From Parafrankia elaeagni (lineage in GTDB: Bacteria; Actinomycetota; Actinomycetes; Frankiales; Frankiaceae): a DNA stretch of 64,000 bases. Of the stretch, positions 44,646 through 53,631 are shown in pieces. The notes beneath the pieces are model-generated. The model ran no database searches and was not told the DNA's origin. It saw only the letters and a list, made by a program, of their open reading frames with translations. Position 1 is the first letter of the stretch. Every line of letters begins with the position of its first letter. The position numbers and the translations under genes are program-made. Where the stretch lies: positions 104,608-168,607 of the forward strand of contig NZ_KB893683.1 of assembly GCF_000374165.1 (NCBI RefSeq). Reading direction: 5' to 3'.

Positions 44646-46016
44646 TCAGCGGACGTGCGCGAGGACCAGCGGGGCGGCCGCGGGCGGGGTGGTGCCGATC
44701 GTGACCGCGCCGTCCAGCGCGGCCAGCGCCCGCGGGAAGGTCGCCTCGTCGTCGCTGTGGAGCTCGAACAGTGGGGCGCCGGCACGAACCTCCTCCCCCA
44801 CCGCCGCGAACCAGCGCAGGCCGGCTGAGGCCGACACCGGATCCTCCTTGCGCGCGCGGCCCGCGCCGAGGCGCCAGGCGGCGACGCCGACCGCGCGGGC
44901 GTCCAGCCGGGTGAGGTGGCCGCTGGCGGGCGCGGGCACGATCCGGGTGAACGCGGGTGCGGGCAGCGCGGCGTCCGGATCACCGCCCTGGGCCGTGACC
45001 ATCGCGCGCCACACCGGGTAGGCCGCCCCCGAGGCGAGTACCTGCGCCGGGTCCGGCGCCGGGTCCGGCCCCGCCGCGCCGAGACCGACCAGGTCCAGCA
45101 TGGCGCGGGCGAGCGCCACGGTGATCTCGACCAGGTCGGCGGGGCCGCCCCCGCGCAGCGTCGCGACGGCTTCGGCCACCTCCGGCCCGTTGCCCGCGGT
45201 CCGGCCGAGGGGGGCGTCCATCGCGGTGAGCAGGGCCTCGGTGCGCACGCCGGCCCGGGTGCCCAGGCGGACCATGGCCCGCGCCAGCTCGTGGGCGTCG
45301 TCCAGCGAGGTCATGAACGCGCCGGTACCGACCTTGACGTCCAGTACCAGGGCGGACGTCCCCTCGGCGATCTTCTTGCTCATGATCGAGGAGGCGATCA
45401 GCGGGATCGACTCCACCGTGCCGGTGACGTCACGCAGCGCGTAGAGCCGGCGGTCGGCCGGGACGAGGCCCGGGCCGGCCGCGCAGATCACCCCGCCGAC
45501 GTCGGCGAGCACGGCGCGGATCCGCGCGGCGTCGAGATCCGCGCGCCAGCCGGGAATCGCCTCCATCTTGTCCAGCGTGCCGCCGGTGTGGCCGAGCCCG
45601 CGGCCGGAGAGCTGCGGGACCGCCGCGCCGCAGGCCGCCACCAGCGGGGTGAGGATCAGCGAGACCTTGTCGCCCACGCCGCCGGTGGAGTGCTTGTCCA
45701 CCGTCGGCCGGGTGAGCCCGGTCAGGTCGAGCCGGTCGCCACTGGCGATCATGGCGGCGGTCCAGCGGTCCAGCTCCTCGTCGGTCATGCCACGCCAGAC
45801 CACGGCCATCAGATAGGCGGCCATCTGCTCGTCGGCGACCCGGCCGTGGGTGTAGGAGTCGATCAGCCAGGCGACCGAGTCCCCGGGCAGGGCGGCTCCG
45901 TCCCGCTTGGCCCGGATCAGGTCGACCACGTCGTACGCGGCCCCGCCCGCCCGGCCCGGCCCGCCCCGCCCGGCCGGCCCACCCGGCCCACCCGGCCCGC
46001 CCGGCCCGCCGCTCAT
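44646..46016 (-). CDS. deoA: Thymidine/pyrimidine-nucleoside phosphorylase
   Basis: 456 residues. It starts with a Gly/Pro-rich stretch of 25 residues, then VVDLIRAKRDGAALPGDSVAWLIDSYTHGRVADEQMAAYLMAV; the phosphate-binding KHSTGGVGDK; SGRGLGHTGGTLDKMEAIPG with catalytic residues; SSIMSKKIAEGTSALVLDVKVGTGAFM; and the C-terminal barrel-sandwich PYNP domain. It releases thymine or uracil and (deoxy)ribose 1-phosphate, feeding upp and the phosphohexomutase-deoC route. ATG at 46016 overlaps the cdd stop (ATGA), so the two are translationally coupled. Confidence 0.96.
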   Translation of the reverse strand: MSGGPGGPGGPGGPAGRGGPGRAGGAAYDVVDLIRAKRDGAALPGDSVAWLIDSYTHGRVADEQMAAYLMAVVWRGMTDEELDRWTAAMIASGDRLDLTGLTRPTVDKHSTGGVGDKVSLILTPLVAACGAAVPQLSGRGLGHTGGTLDKMEAIPGWRADLDAARIRAVLADVGGVICAAGPGLVPADRRLYALRDVTGTVESIPLIASSIMSKKIAEGTSALVLDVKVGTGAFMTSLDDAHELARAMVRLGTRAGVRTEALLTAMDAPLGRTAGNGPEVAEAVATLRGGGPADLVEITVALARAMLDLVGLGAAGPDPAPDPAQVLASGAAYPVWRAMVTAQGGDPDAALPAPAFTRIVPAPASGHLTRLDARAVGVAAWRLGAGRARKEDPVSASAGLRWFAAVGEEVRAGAPLFELHSDDEATFPRALAALDGAVTIGTTPPAAAPLVLAHVR

Positions 46017-46423
46017 GGCGTGGGCTCCGCCGCGGGCGGCAGGTCGGCGGGGCCGAAGGCGTCCGGGAGCAGCTCACCGAGAGTCCGGACCCCGGCGGTC
46101 GTCGCGAGCCGCAGCCCGGGGCCGCCGTGTTCCTGGAGCAGCTGCCGGCAGCGGCCGCACGGTGCGAGGGGAGCACCGGCCCCGTCCACGCAGACGAACG
46201 CGACCAGGCGCCCGCCGCCGCTCGCCCGCAGCGCGGACACCAGCCCGCACTCGGCGCACAACGTCAGCCCGTACGAGGCGTTCTCGACGTTGCAGCCCAC
46301 GACCACCCGGCCATCGTCGACCAGTGCCGCCGCCCCGACGCGCAGGCCCGAGTAGGGCGCGTAGGCGTGCCGCGCCACCCGCACCGCCTCGGCGCGCAGC
46401 AGCTCCCAGGCGCTGTCGTCCAC
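46013..46423 (-). CDS. cdd: Cytidine deaminase
   Basis: 136 residues; turns cytidine or deoxycytidine into uridine. The tetrameric short form: YAPYSGLRVGAAAL, NVENASYGLTLCAECG with the zinc Cys and proton-shuttle Glu, and APCGRCRQ with the other two zinc cysteines. The GTG at 46423 has GGGAGGG a few bases before it. First gene of a cdd-deoA unit that continues toward add. Confidence 0.95.
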   Translation of the reverse strand: MDDSAWELLRAEAVRVARHAYAPYSGLRVGAAALVDDGRVVVGCNVENASYGLTLCAECGLVSALRASGGGRLVAFVCVDGAGAPLAPCGRCRQLLQEHGGPGLRLATTAGVRTLGELLPDAFGPADLPPAAEPTP

Positions 46424-46599
46424 ACACCCTCCCGGAGTCGTCCCAGATGGTCCCGGGACCGGCCGGCGCCGGCGCCGGGCTGGCCCCGCGCCGGGCCGGG
46501 CCAGCCTCGACCAGCATGCCCCACTGCCCGCGGCCGTCCCGGATGTGATCCCATGGGTCGGGGAAGTGCCGGGTCAGTGCCGAGGGGAGACGACCACCG

Positions 46600-49401
46600 A
46601 TGGCAGGCGCGCGCCACGACGCTCCCGAGCCCGCCGGCCAGCGCGCGCTCGTCGGGGGCCGGTACCGGCTCGACGGGGTGATCGGCCGCGGCGGTTTCGG
46701 TGTCGTGCACCGCGCGACGGACGAGCTGCTCCGCCGCCAGGTCGCCGTCAAGGAGGTGCTGCTGCTCACCGACGGCAGCGAGGAGGAGCTCGAGCTGGCG
46801 CGGGAGCGGGTCCTGCGGGAGGCCCGGGCCGCCGGCCGGCTGCACCACCCGGGCGCGGTGGCGGTGCTCGACGTCATCGCCGACGGCGACATGCCGTGGA
46901 TCGTCATGGAGCTCGTGGACGGCCAGTCCCTGTCCACGCTCATCGACGAGCGTGGCGCGCTCAGCGTGGCCGAGGTCTGCCGGATCGGCATCAGCCTCGC
47001 CTACGCCCTCGAGGCCGCCCACCGGCTGGGCATCGTTCACCGCGACGTCAAGCCGAGCAACGTGCTCATCACCGCCGACCAGCGGGCCCGGCTCACCGAC
47101 TTCGGCATCGCCGTCAGCTACGGCGACTCCCGTCTCACCAGCACCGGGATGGTCCTGGGCTCGCCGGCCTACCTGGCCCCCGAGCGGGCCCGCGGCGACT
47201 CCGGAACCGCCGCGAGCGACCGGTGGGGGCTGGGTGCGACGCTGTTCACCAGTGTCGAGGGCACCTCGCCGTTCCCCGGGACGGACCCGATGTCCGTCCT
47301 CGCCGCGGTGGTGCAGGGCCGCCGCGAGCCCTTCCGGGCCGCGGGGCGGCTGGCGCCCGTCATCGACGGGCTGATGGCCTCCAGCGAGGCACGCCGGCCG
47401 AGCCTGTCGACAGCCCGCGCCCGGATGCGCGAGATCCTCGAGCATGACGGCCGCGGGCGCCCGCTGCGGGCACGCAGCCGGCCGTCCCGCCCCTCCGTCA
47501 CCGGAGTCACGCCGACCGCGGGCACCCCGCAGCTCCCCCCGCCACCCGAGGCCCGAGCCGAGACGGGCCCGGTCCTCGACGAGACCCGGCTCCTCACCGG
47601 GCAGACTGCCCCCACGGGCCCGACCGGTGCCGTCCCCGACGCGGGCGAGGCTCCGGCCACCCCCGGGGGCGACGCGACGGTCCGGGTCACCGCCGCCCCC
47701 GCACCCCCCGCCCCCGCACCCGCCGCGCCCGAATCCCCCGCGGCGGCGTCTGCCGCGGACGTGCCTGCCACGGGCACGCCCACGGTGGGCACCTCTCCCG
47801 TGAACGCGACCGGCGCGGACGCCACCGTCCTGAAACCCGCGACCGCCCATCCCGTACCCACCGTCGCGCCGACGGGCCCTGACGCCCCCGGGCCCGCACG
47901 GGAGCAGGATGGCGAGGCGCGGGAACAGGACGGCGATGCAGTGGACACGCCGGTTACGGGCACGGACGGGACAGACACCGCCGTGGTCCGTTCCCGGCGG
48001 ACCGGGCAGTCGGGAACGGCGCCCCGTTTCACCGCAACCCGGCTCACCAGCAGGCTGGAGCGCATCCGCACCATGGACCGGCTGCGCGCCGCCGGCACTC
48101 AGGCTCAGGACACGAACAGACCACGTCCTGCCGACGGCGCTCGCGGACTCGACCGCATGCGCGGACTGGACCGGATGCGCGCGCTCGGCGGGATACCGGC
48201 GCGGGCCCGGCCGGCCCAGGCCGAGCCCCCGGCAGCCGACGAAACGGGCCCGCAGGCCGCCGACACGGCGGACAGGACGGGCGGGCCAGTCCCGTCAGCC
48301 GGGGCGCTCTCAGCCGGGGCAGACGCAGCCGGGGCAGACGCAGCCGGAGCGGACGCAGCCGGGGCGGAGGGCCAGCGTGTCCCGGCTGCCGACCAGCTCC
48401 CGGCCGCGGTCCCGCCGGCCGCTCCCCGGCCGACCCTGCGTTTTCCCGCCGCGAAGGCAGCCACTGACGCGGCCACCGGCACGGTCGCTTCTGCCGCGCA
48501 GGCGGCGGGAACCACCACTGCCTCCGAGCCTGGCGAAGCGTTCTCCTGGACCGCTCCCGGGGCGGACGCCGGCGCCGGAGGCGGTACGGGCGCCGGAGGC
48601 ATCACGGATACCCGTGTGCACGCCGGAGCCGGAGCCGGAGCCGGCGCCAGCGCCGGCGCCGGTTCTGGTGCGACTGCCGGTATCGGGGTCGCCGGCAGCG
48701 CCGATGACCGCGACGGCACGGGCGCCGACGCCGTGCGCGGGGCCGACGCGCGCTCCGGAGCTCGGCGCCGGGCTGTGATTCTCATCGCGCTGGCCGTGGT
48801 GGCCGCGCTCCTCGCAGTGATCGTTCTCGCTCTGCGCAGCGGCGGCGAGGAGGCCCCCGGGCCAGGCCCGGCTCCGGCCGGGGAGGTGGACTCCGGCAGC
48901 GCGGCAGACGGGAACAGCGACGTCGTCGCCACCGATTCCACCCCGGTCGTTCCGGCATCAGGATGGGTGTCCTACGTGGATCCAAGCGGCTGGTCGGTCG
49001 CCTACCCGGCGACGTGGGAACGCCGGCCGGGCCCCCGCGGGGTGGGGAATGCGGACTTCGTGGATACTGCTACTGGTACCTTCATGCGCATCGGAAGTAT
49101 CGCGAGGGCGAACACCTCCGCGATCGAGGCCTGGCGCAGGAACGAGACAAGCTTCCGAGATCAGGTGCGGGACTACCGGCGGGTACGGATCGAACCAGGC
49201 GACGGGGCTGACGGCGCACGGCAGGCCGACTGGGAGTTCACCTACGCCTCCGGTGGGGGGACGGTGGTGCATGTGCTCAACCGTGGCGCTGTGCGAAACG
49301 GGCATGGATACGCTCTGTACTGGCATACGGCCGAGGAGCTGTGGGAAGCGAACGAGCCGCTGATGCGTCAGCTCCTCTCGACGTTCCGGCCGGCAGCATG
49401 A
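46600..49401 (+). CDS. Transmembrane Ser/Thr protein kinase
   Basis: 933 residues. The N-terminal kinase (about 22-280) has GRGGFG (29-34), ATP Lys51, HRDVKPSN (Asp149), DFG (Asp167) and SPAYLAPER, all intact. A long Ala/Pro/Thr-rich juxtamembrane region with no clear fold runs to about residue 720; it contains repeats such as GADAAGADAAG and GLDRMRGLDRM. One membrane helix lies at 725-745 (VILIALAVVAALLAVIVLAL). The outer domain (about 788-933) starts WVSYVDPSGWSVAYPATWE, like PsbP/Mog1-type domains of other actinobacterial membrane proteins. The signal it senses is unknown. ATG with GAGGGGA 9 bases before it; divergent from cdd. Confidence 0.93.
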   Translation: MAGARHDAPEPAGQRALVGGRYRLDGVIGRGGFGVVHRATDELLRRQVAVKEVLLLTDGSEEELELARERVLREARAAGRLHHPGAVAVLDVIADGDMPWIVMELVDGQSLSTLIDERGALSVAEVCRIGISLAYALEAAHRLGIVHRDVKPSNVLITADQRARLTDFGIAVSYGDSRLTSTGMVLGSPAYLAPERARGDSGTAASDRWGLGATLFTSVEGTSPFPGTDPMSVLAAVVQGRREPFRAAGRLAPVIDGLMASSEARRPSLSTARARMREILEHDGRGRPLRARSRPSRPSVTGVTPTAGTPQLPPPPEARAETGPVLDETRLLTGQTAPTGPTGAVPDAGEAPATPGGDATVRVTAAPAPPAPAPAAPESPAAASAADVPATGTPTVGTSPVNATGADATVLKPATAHPVPTVAPTGPDAPGPAREQDGEAREQDGDAVDTPVTGTDGTDTAVVRSRRTGQSGTAPRFTATRLTSRLERIRTMDRLRAAGTQAQDTNRPRPADGARGLDRMRGLDRMRALGGIPARARPAQAEPPAADETGPQAADTADRTGGPVPSAGALSAGADAAGADAAGADAAGAEGQRVPAADQLPAAVPPAAPRPTLRFPAAKAATDAATGTVASAAQAAGTTTASEPGEAFSWTAPGADAGAGGGTGAGGITDTRVHAGAGAGAGASAGAGSGATAGIGVAGSADDRDGTGADAVRGADARSGARRRAVILIALAVVAALLAVIVLALRSGGEEAPGPGPAPAGEVDSGSAADGNSDVVATDSTPVVPASGWVSYVDPSGWSVAYPATWERRPGPRGVGNADFVDTATGTFMRIGSIARANTSAIEAWRRNETSFRDQVRDYRRVRIEPGDGADGARQADWEFTYASGGGTVVHVLNRGAVRNGHGYALYWHTAEELWEANEPLMRQLLSTFRPAA

Positions 49402-49482
49402 GTTGCCAGTTGTCCGACTGCCGTCCCGCCGGCGAGCGGGGTTACCCCCGCCGCGGCCAATTCGTCTGTCAGACTTGATTCG

Positions 49483-51324
49483 ATGGCCAGATCGGCGAGC
49501 GTGCCCCCCGACACTTCTCGGCATGGCACTCCGCGCTACGTAGCGCAGCGCTACCGGCTCGACGCGCCTATCGGTCGCGGCGGTGCCGGCGTCGTGTGGT
49601 GCGGCGAGGACGAGCTGCTCCAGCGGCCTGTCGCTATCAAGGAAATCCTGGTTCCCATGGCCGGCGCGCAGGCCGAGCGGGACGCGATCCGCGCCCGGGT
49701 GCTGCGTGAGGCACGGGCACTGGCCCGGCTGCACAGCCCGGCCATCGTCTCGGTCTTCGACGTCGTCGAGGAGCACGAGCGGCACTGGATCGTCATGGAG
49801 CTCATCGACGCGGACAGCCTCGGTGACACCATCAAGAACCACGGCCCGCTGCCCTTCGACCAGGTGGCCGCGATCGGTCTGGCACTGGCCGACGCGCTCG
49901 CCGCGGCGCACTCGGCCGGGGTCCTGCACCGCGACGTCAAGCCGGGCAACGTGCTGCTCGGCCGGGACAACCGCGTCCGCCTCACCGACTTCGGCATCGC
50001 GGCGACCGAGGGCGACGTCACCCTGACGGGCACCGGCGCCCTGGTCGGCTCCCCGGCCTACATCGCCCCGGAGCGGGTGCGTGGGTCGTCCGGCACGCCC
50101 GCCAGCGACCTGTGGGGGCTCGGCGCCACCCTGTACTCCGCGGTCGAGGGCTGCCCGCCCTTCGAGGGCCCGGAGACCTACGCCGTGCTGAGCGCGGTCG
50201 TCGAGGGCCGCCGCCGGCCGTTCCGGCTTGCCGGGCCGCTGCGCGGGCTGCTCACCGACCTGCTCGACCGCCCCGCCGAGCTCCGGCCGGACGTCGACGA
50301 GATCCGCCGGCGGCTCACCCCGATCGCGCGGAACGCCACCCCCGTCCCGACGGTGGTGACGAACCCGCGGGGCCGGCAGGCGGAGCCCGACGACGACGAC
50401 GTCTCGGACGACGGCCTGGAGAACCTGGCCGCGGGACCCGCAACGCACGGGAGTCTGCCGGGGCTCTCGAAGCCCGCGACTCCCGCGCCGCTGTCGCGGA
50501 CCGACCTCCAGCCGCCGGCGGCTGTCGACGTCGGCGCGACCGACCGGCTGCTGCCCGGGCAGGAGATCACTCCGGTCCCCCCGGTGACCGGGCTGCCCGA
50601 AGCGAGCGAGACCCAGACAGCGGTCAGCTACACCCCGGTCACCGGGCCGCGGGCGACGGTGTCCACCGGCCCGCACGACGACCTCACCCAGATCGGCGCG
50701 CTGACTCCCGCGGCCGACCCGTTCGACCAGGACGACGCGAACATGGCGGCCGGCCTGCTCTCGCTGGACAGGGACGGCGAGCGGGCGGCCCGCGGGTCGG
50801 CGTCGCACCGGGCTCCGACACCCGGCCGCGGTGAGCACCGCGGCGATCCCTCCCGCGGCGCGGGGCAGGGCGGGAGGTCACCGAAGCTGGCGATCATCGC
50901 CGGGGCTGCGGTGGCCGCCGTCGCCGGTGTCGCCGTGCTGCTGACGCTGCTGTTGTCCTCCGGAGGCGGGGAACCCACCCGGGGTACCAGCGCGGAGGGA
51001 ACGTCGTCTCCGCCCTCGACCGCTCCGGAGTCACCAACCGCGCCGCCGGCTCCGGCAGTCGTGGTGACCACGACCCCGACACCGGACCGGCCAGCCTACA
51101 CCCGCGCGCCCCGCTGGACCACCGCACCGCCGCCGCAGTCGGTGCCCGCGACCACCGTTCCACCTGTCGAGACGACTCCCCCACCCGGGGCGACCACACC
51201 GCCGGTGTCGACCACGGGCGTGACGACCCCGCCGGTCGTCACGCAGACGCCGGACCAGTCGTCGTCACCGGGCCCTGGGCCGTCGGGACCGGCGTCCACC
51301 ACCCCGTCAGTGGGATCCGACTGA
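49483..51324 (+). CDS. Transmembrane Ser/Thr protein kinase, Pro/Thr-rich outer tail
   Basis: 613 residues, paralogue of the kinase just upstream. Kinase domain about residues 24-285 with GRGGAG (31-36), Lys53, HRDVKPGN (Asp151), DFG (Asp169), [10 protein letters not shown] membrane helix lies at about 470-490 ([21 protein letters not shown]). The outside part is about 120 residues of Pro, Thr and Ser with no domain, unlike the PsbP-like domain of its neighbour. ATG at 49483 follows CAGACT by 7 bases with no ribosome-binding site, so the message may be leaderless. Its 3' end overlaps the mbtH remnant on the other strand by 18 bases. Confidence 0.93.
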   Translation: MARSASVPPDTSRHGTPRYVAQRYRLDAPIGRGGAGVVWCGEDELLQRPVAIKEILVPMAGAQAERDAIRARVLREARALARLHSPAIVSVFDVVEEHERHWIVMELIDADSLGDTIKNHGPLPFDQVAAIGLALADALAAAHSAGVLHRDVKPGNVLLGRDNRVRLTDFGIAATEGDVTLTGTGALVGSPAYIAPERVRGSSGTPASDLWGLGATLYSAVEGCPPFEGPETYAVLSAVVEGRRRPFRLAGPLRGLLTDLLDRPAELRPDVDEIRRRLTPIARNATPVPTVVTNPRGRQAEPDDDDVSDDGLENLAAGPATHGSLPGLSKPATPAPLSRTDLQPPAAVDVGATDRLLPGQEITPVPPVTGLPEASETQTAVSYTPVTGPRATVSTGPHDDLTQIGALTPAADPFDQDDANMAAGLLSLDRDGERAARGSASHRAPTPGRGEHRGDPSRGAGQGGRSPKLAIIAGAAVAAVAGVAVLLTLLLSSGGGEPTRGTSAEGTSSPPSTAPESPTAPPAPAVVVTTTPTPDRPAYTRAPRWTTAPPPQSVPATTVPPVETTPPPGATTPPVSTTGVTTPPVVTQTPDQSSSPGPGPSGPASTTPSVGSD

Positions 51325-51540
51325 CCGGGCCGGCACCGAGCACGGCCGGATGCTCTCCGGACCCGCCCCTTCCCTCTGGGCGACAAGGCTGAGCGGACGC
51401 AGATCCGTCCAGTGGGTCTCGACATGGTCGAGGTAGGACTGGCGGGTCTCCTCACCGTGGACGACAGTCCAGCCCACCGGGACCGCCGCGAAGCTCGGCC
51501 ACAGCGAGTGCTGACCCTCCGTCGGCGTGGGTGCAACGCC
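51307..51540 (-). pseudogene. mbtH: MbtH-like protein remnant (5' end missing)
   Basis: The minus-strand frame ending at TGA 51307-51309 reads [20 protein letters not shown], then [20 protein letters not shown] and RPLSL (51519 to about 51370), an MbtH signature with the S-L-W-P and the three conserved Trp. MbtH proteins activate NRPS adenylation domains in siderophore synthesis. The usual first 20 residues (NPFDD...VLVN) are absent: the frame runs back to a stop near 51700 with no ATG, GTG or TTG, and the other two frames do not supply them. So the gene is truncated or frameshifted. An iron-box promoter still points at it. The end carries about 18 extra residues and overlaps the kinase gene. 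Confidence 0.75.
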
Positions 51541-51683
51541 GCGGCAAGGCCCGGCGAGGAGACCGACGGGTCCGCGAGCCAGCCGCCGATCCGCAGCGGC
51601 ATCCCCTCCGCACGCAGCCGCCCCGGACTCGAACCACCCGAGTGGACGGAGCTCGCCGGCGGCCCCCCTCGTCCCACAGATGC

Positions 51684-51702
51684 TTAAGTTAGGTTAACCT
51701 AT
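51684..51702. promoter_or_regulatory. Iron box 1 (DmdR/IdeR-type operator), mbtH side
   Basis: TTAAGTTAGGTTAACCTAT matches 16 of 19 positions of the actinobacterial iron box TTAGGTTAGGCTAACCTAA. On the minus strand it overlaps a promoter-like pair: TTGACC (51722-51727) and TATAGG about 17 bases on, directed at the mbtH remnant. Iron-loaded DmdR/IdeR would block it. Confidence 0.8.
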
Positions 51703-51763
51703 AACCTATCCCGCCAGGCTGGTCAAGGGCGAACGCATCGCAGAAGGGACGCGTCCGAGCCAC

Positions 51764-51804
51764 TTGACCATCAAACGCGACACACCTAAGTTAGGCTCAC
51801 TTAA
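51764..51804 (+). promoter_or_regulatory. Iron-regulated promoter: TTGACC / TAAGTT with iron box 2
   Basis: TTGACC at 51764-51769, a 17-base spacer and TAAGTT at 51787-51792. The 19-base iron box at 51786-51804 (CTAAGTTAGGCTCACTTAA) matches 15 of 19 consensus positions and covers the -10 box, so repressor binding would exclude RNA polymerase. It faces the ornithine monooxygenase 280 bases downstream. Confidence 0.8.
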
Positions 51805-52085
51805 ATTCTGTAGTCACCCACTTGACCCAACACCACCACCTTGGTCAACATCCACCACCTTCTGCCAGGGCCAGGACCGGAAACGGCGAGGCGACCCTCC
51901 GGAGATCACCGGGCTCCGCACCGCCCCATCACCGCGGGAGCGGCTCGACTGATCCAGAGCCGCACTCCGACCTCGGCGACCCCTTGGCGACGCAAGTCCT
52001 CGACCACAGATTTTGACCTGGGCCAGCACAGTTCGACCAAGGGCCGACAAGAGGCCGGTGGGATCCACCAACCAGAGGGGCAGCC
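51805..52085 (+). other. Long 5' leader of the ornithine monooxygenase gene
   Basis: About 285 bases between the predicted transcript start and the GTG at 52086. Several short overlapping frames exist (for example 51841-52092) but none has a likely protein sequence. No known riboswitch is visible. The ribosome-binding site is weak (GAGGGGC about 8 bases before the start). Confidence 0.5.
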
Positions 52086-53468
52086 GTGGTAGACCGTCCG
52101 CCGACCGGAGAACTCGGTGTGCACGACATCATCGGAGTCGGGTTCGGTCCGTCGAACATCGCCCTGGCGATCGCCATCGAGGAACACAACAGCAGTGTCT
52201 CGGCCGGCGCAGCGTTGCGTGCGGTGTTCCTGGAACGCCAGGCCCGGTTCGGCTGGCACCGAGGAATGCTCATCGACGGCGCGACCATGCAGGTTTCCTT
52301 CCTCAAGGACCTCGTGACGCTCCGGAATCCGTCGAGCAGTTTCAGCTTCCTTTCCTATCTCCATTCACGGAACCGTCTCGTGGATTTCATCAATCACAAG
52401 ACGATGTTTCCGCTGCGCGCCGAGTTCCACGCCTATCTGGAGTGGGCCGCAGGCCGTCTGAGCGACGTCGTCGAATACGGCGCCGAGGTGGTGGACCTGC
52501 GCCCGGTCGTCCACAACGGTGAGATTGCCTACATCGATGTGATCAGCCGCCACGGAGGCAGTTCCGAGGAGATCGTCCGGCGGGCCCGCAACGTGGTCGT
52601 CGCGGCCGGCCTCGAGCCCAGGCTCCCCGACGGGATCCAGATCGACGAACGGACATGGCACAACCACGAGCTTCTGCACCGTCTCGGGCAGCTGCCCGCC
52701 ATGCCTCGTGGGCGCTTCGTCGTGCTGGGTGCCGGCCAGAGCGCCGCGGAGGTCACCGAGCACCTGCACACCCGCTTCCCGCAGGCCGAGGTGTACTCGA
52801 TCTTCGCGCGCTACGGGTTCAGCCCGGCGGACAACAGTGGCTTCGTCAACCAGATCTTCGACCCGGTGGCGGTCGACGAGTTCTACCATGCACCCGACAG
52901 TGTGCGCGCCATGCTGATCGGGTACCACCGGGGCACCAACTACTCCGCCGTCGACATGGATCTCATCGACGAGCTCTACCGGCGGACGTACCAGGAGAAG
53001 GTCCAGGGCATTCGGCGGCTGCACTTCCTGCGGGCATCCCGGGTGGAATCCTTCGAGCGTCTCCCGGACGGTGTGCGGCTGAACATCCGCGCCCTGTCGA
53101 CCGGGGAGATCCACGTCCTGGACACGGATACCGTCGTTCTCGCCACCGGTTACCATGCCCGCGACCCGCGGCGGGTCCTCGGAGGCCTGGCGGACAGCTG
53201 CCTCACCCAGGACGACGGCCGGCTGCAGGTCCGACGTGACTACAGCGTCGAGACCATTCCGGGCACCACGGCCAACGTCTACGTCCCGGGAGCCAGCGAG
53301 TATGCGCACGGGATCTCCTCCTCGCTGCTGTCGAACATCTCGGTGCGCGCGGGCGAGATCCTCGCCTCCATCCGGGGCCGCCAGGAGATGGAGGCTCCCC
53401 TCGCCGGTGCTCCGGCAGGCCCGGAGGCCGCGGACGCCCTCACCCCGCAGGCTCCACCACGGAGCTGA
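52086..53468 (+). CDS. L-ornithine N5-monooxygenase (SidA/PvdA type)
   Basis: 460 residues; FAD- and NADPH-dependent hydroxylase that makes N5-hydroxyornithine (or N6-hydroxylysine) for hydroxamate siderophores. FAD motif GVGFGPSN (17-24), the family core MQVSFLKDLVTLRNPSSSFSF, NADPH motif GAGQSAAE, SPADNSGFVNQIFDP, NYSAVDMDLIDELY, and the late ATGYH. SFLKDLVTLRNP is closer to ornithine than lysine enzymes. Two iron boxes upstream show regulation by iron. No siderophore synthetase lies in the window, only the mbtH remnant, so its product must be used by genes elsewhere. Confidence 0.92.
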   Translation: MVDRPPTGELGVHDIIGVGFGPSNIALAIAIEEHNSSVSAGAALRAVFLERQARFGWHRGMLIDGATMQVSFLKDLVTLRNPSSSFSFLSYLHSRNRLVDFINHKTMFPLRAEFHAYLEWAAGRLSDVVEYGAEVVDLRPVVHNGEIAYIDVISRHGGSSEEIVRRARNVVVAAGLEPRLPDGIQIDERTWHNHELLHRLGQLPAMPRGRFVVLGAGQSAAEVTEHLHTRFPQAEVYSIFARYGFSPADNSGFVNQIFDPVAVDEFYHAPDSVRAMLIGYHRGTNYSAVDMDLIDELYRRTYQEKVQGIRRLHFLRASRVESFERLPDGVRLNIRALSTGEIHVLDTDTVVLATGYHARDPRRVLGGLADSCLTQDDGRLQVRRDYSVETIPGTTANVYVPGASEYAHGISSSLLSNISVRAGEILASIRGRQEMEAPLAGAPAGPEAADALTPQAPPRS

Positions 53469-53631
53469 CCCGGACCACCGCCGAGGGACCGGAGGGAACA
53501 GGGCTACTCCGGCCCCTCGCTCGCTCGGGACTCCCCACGGGGGCGGCCGAGCGGGCATCACCGGCACCGTGGCCCTTGAATCAGACAGCGGCGAAGGCCG
53601 GCTCGACGCCCGCCGCTGGCGATATCAGCGG

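Noticed and set aside
51841-52092. 83-codon frame in the leader of the ornithine monooxygenase gene
   Set aside because: No recognisable protein pattern, no ribosome-binding site, overlaps the real start.
52086-53468. Lysine N6-hydroxylase as the main call
   Set aside because: The MQVSFLKDLVTLRNPSSSFS core is closer to ornithine enzymes; lysine remains possible without an assay.
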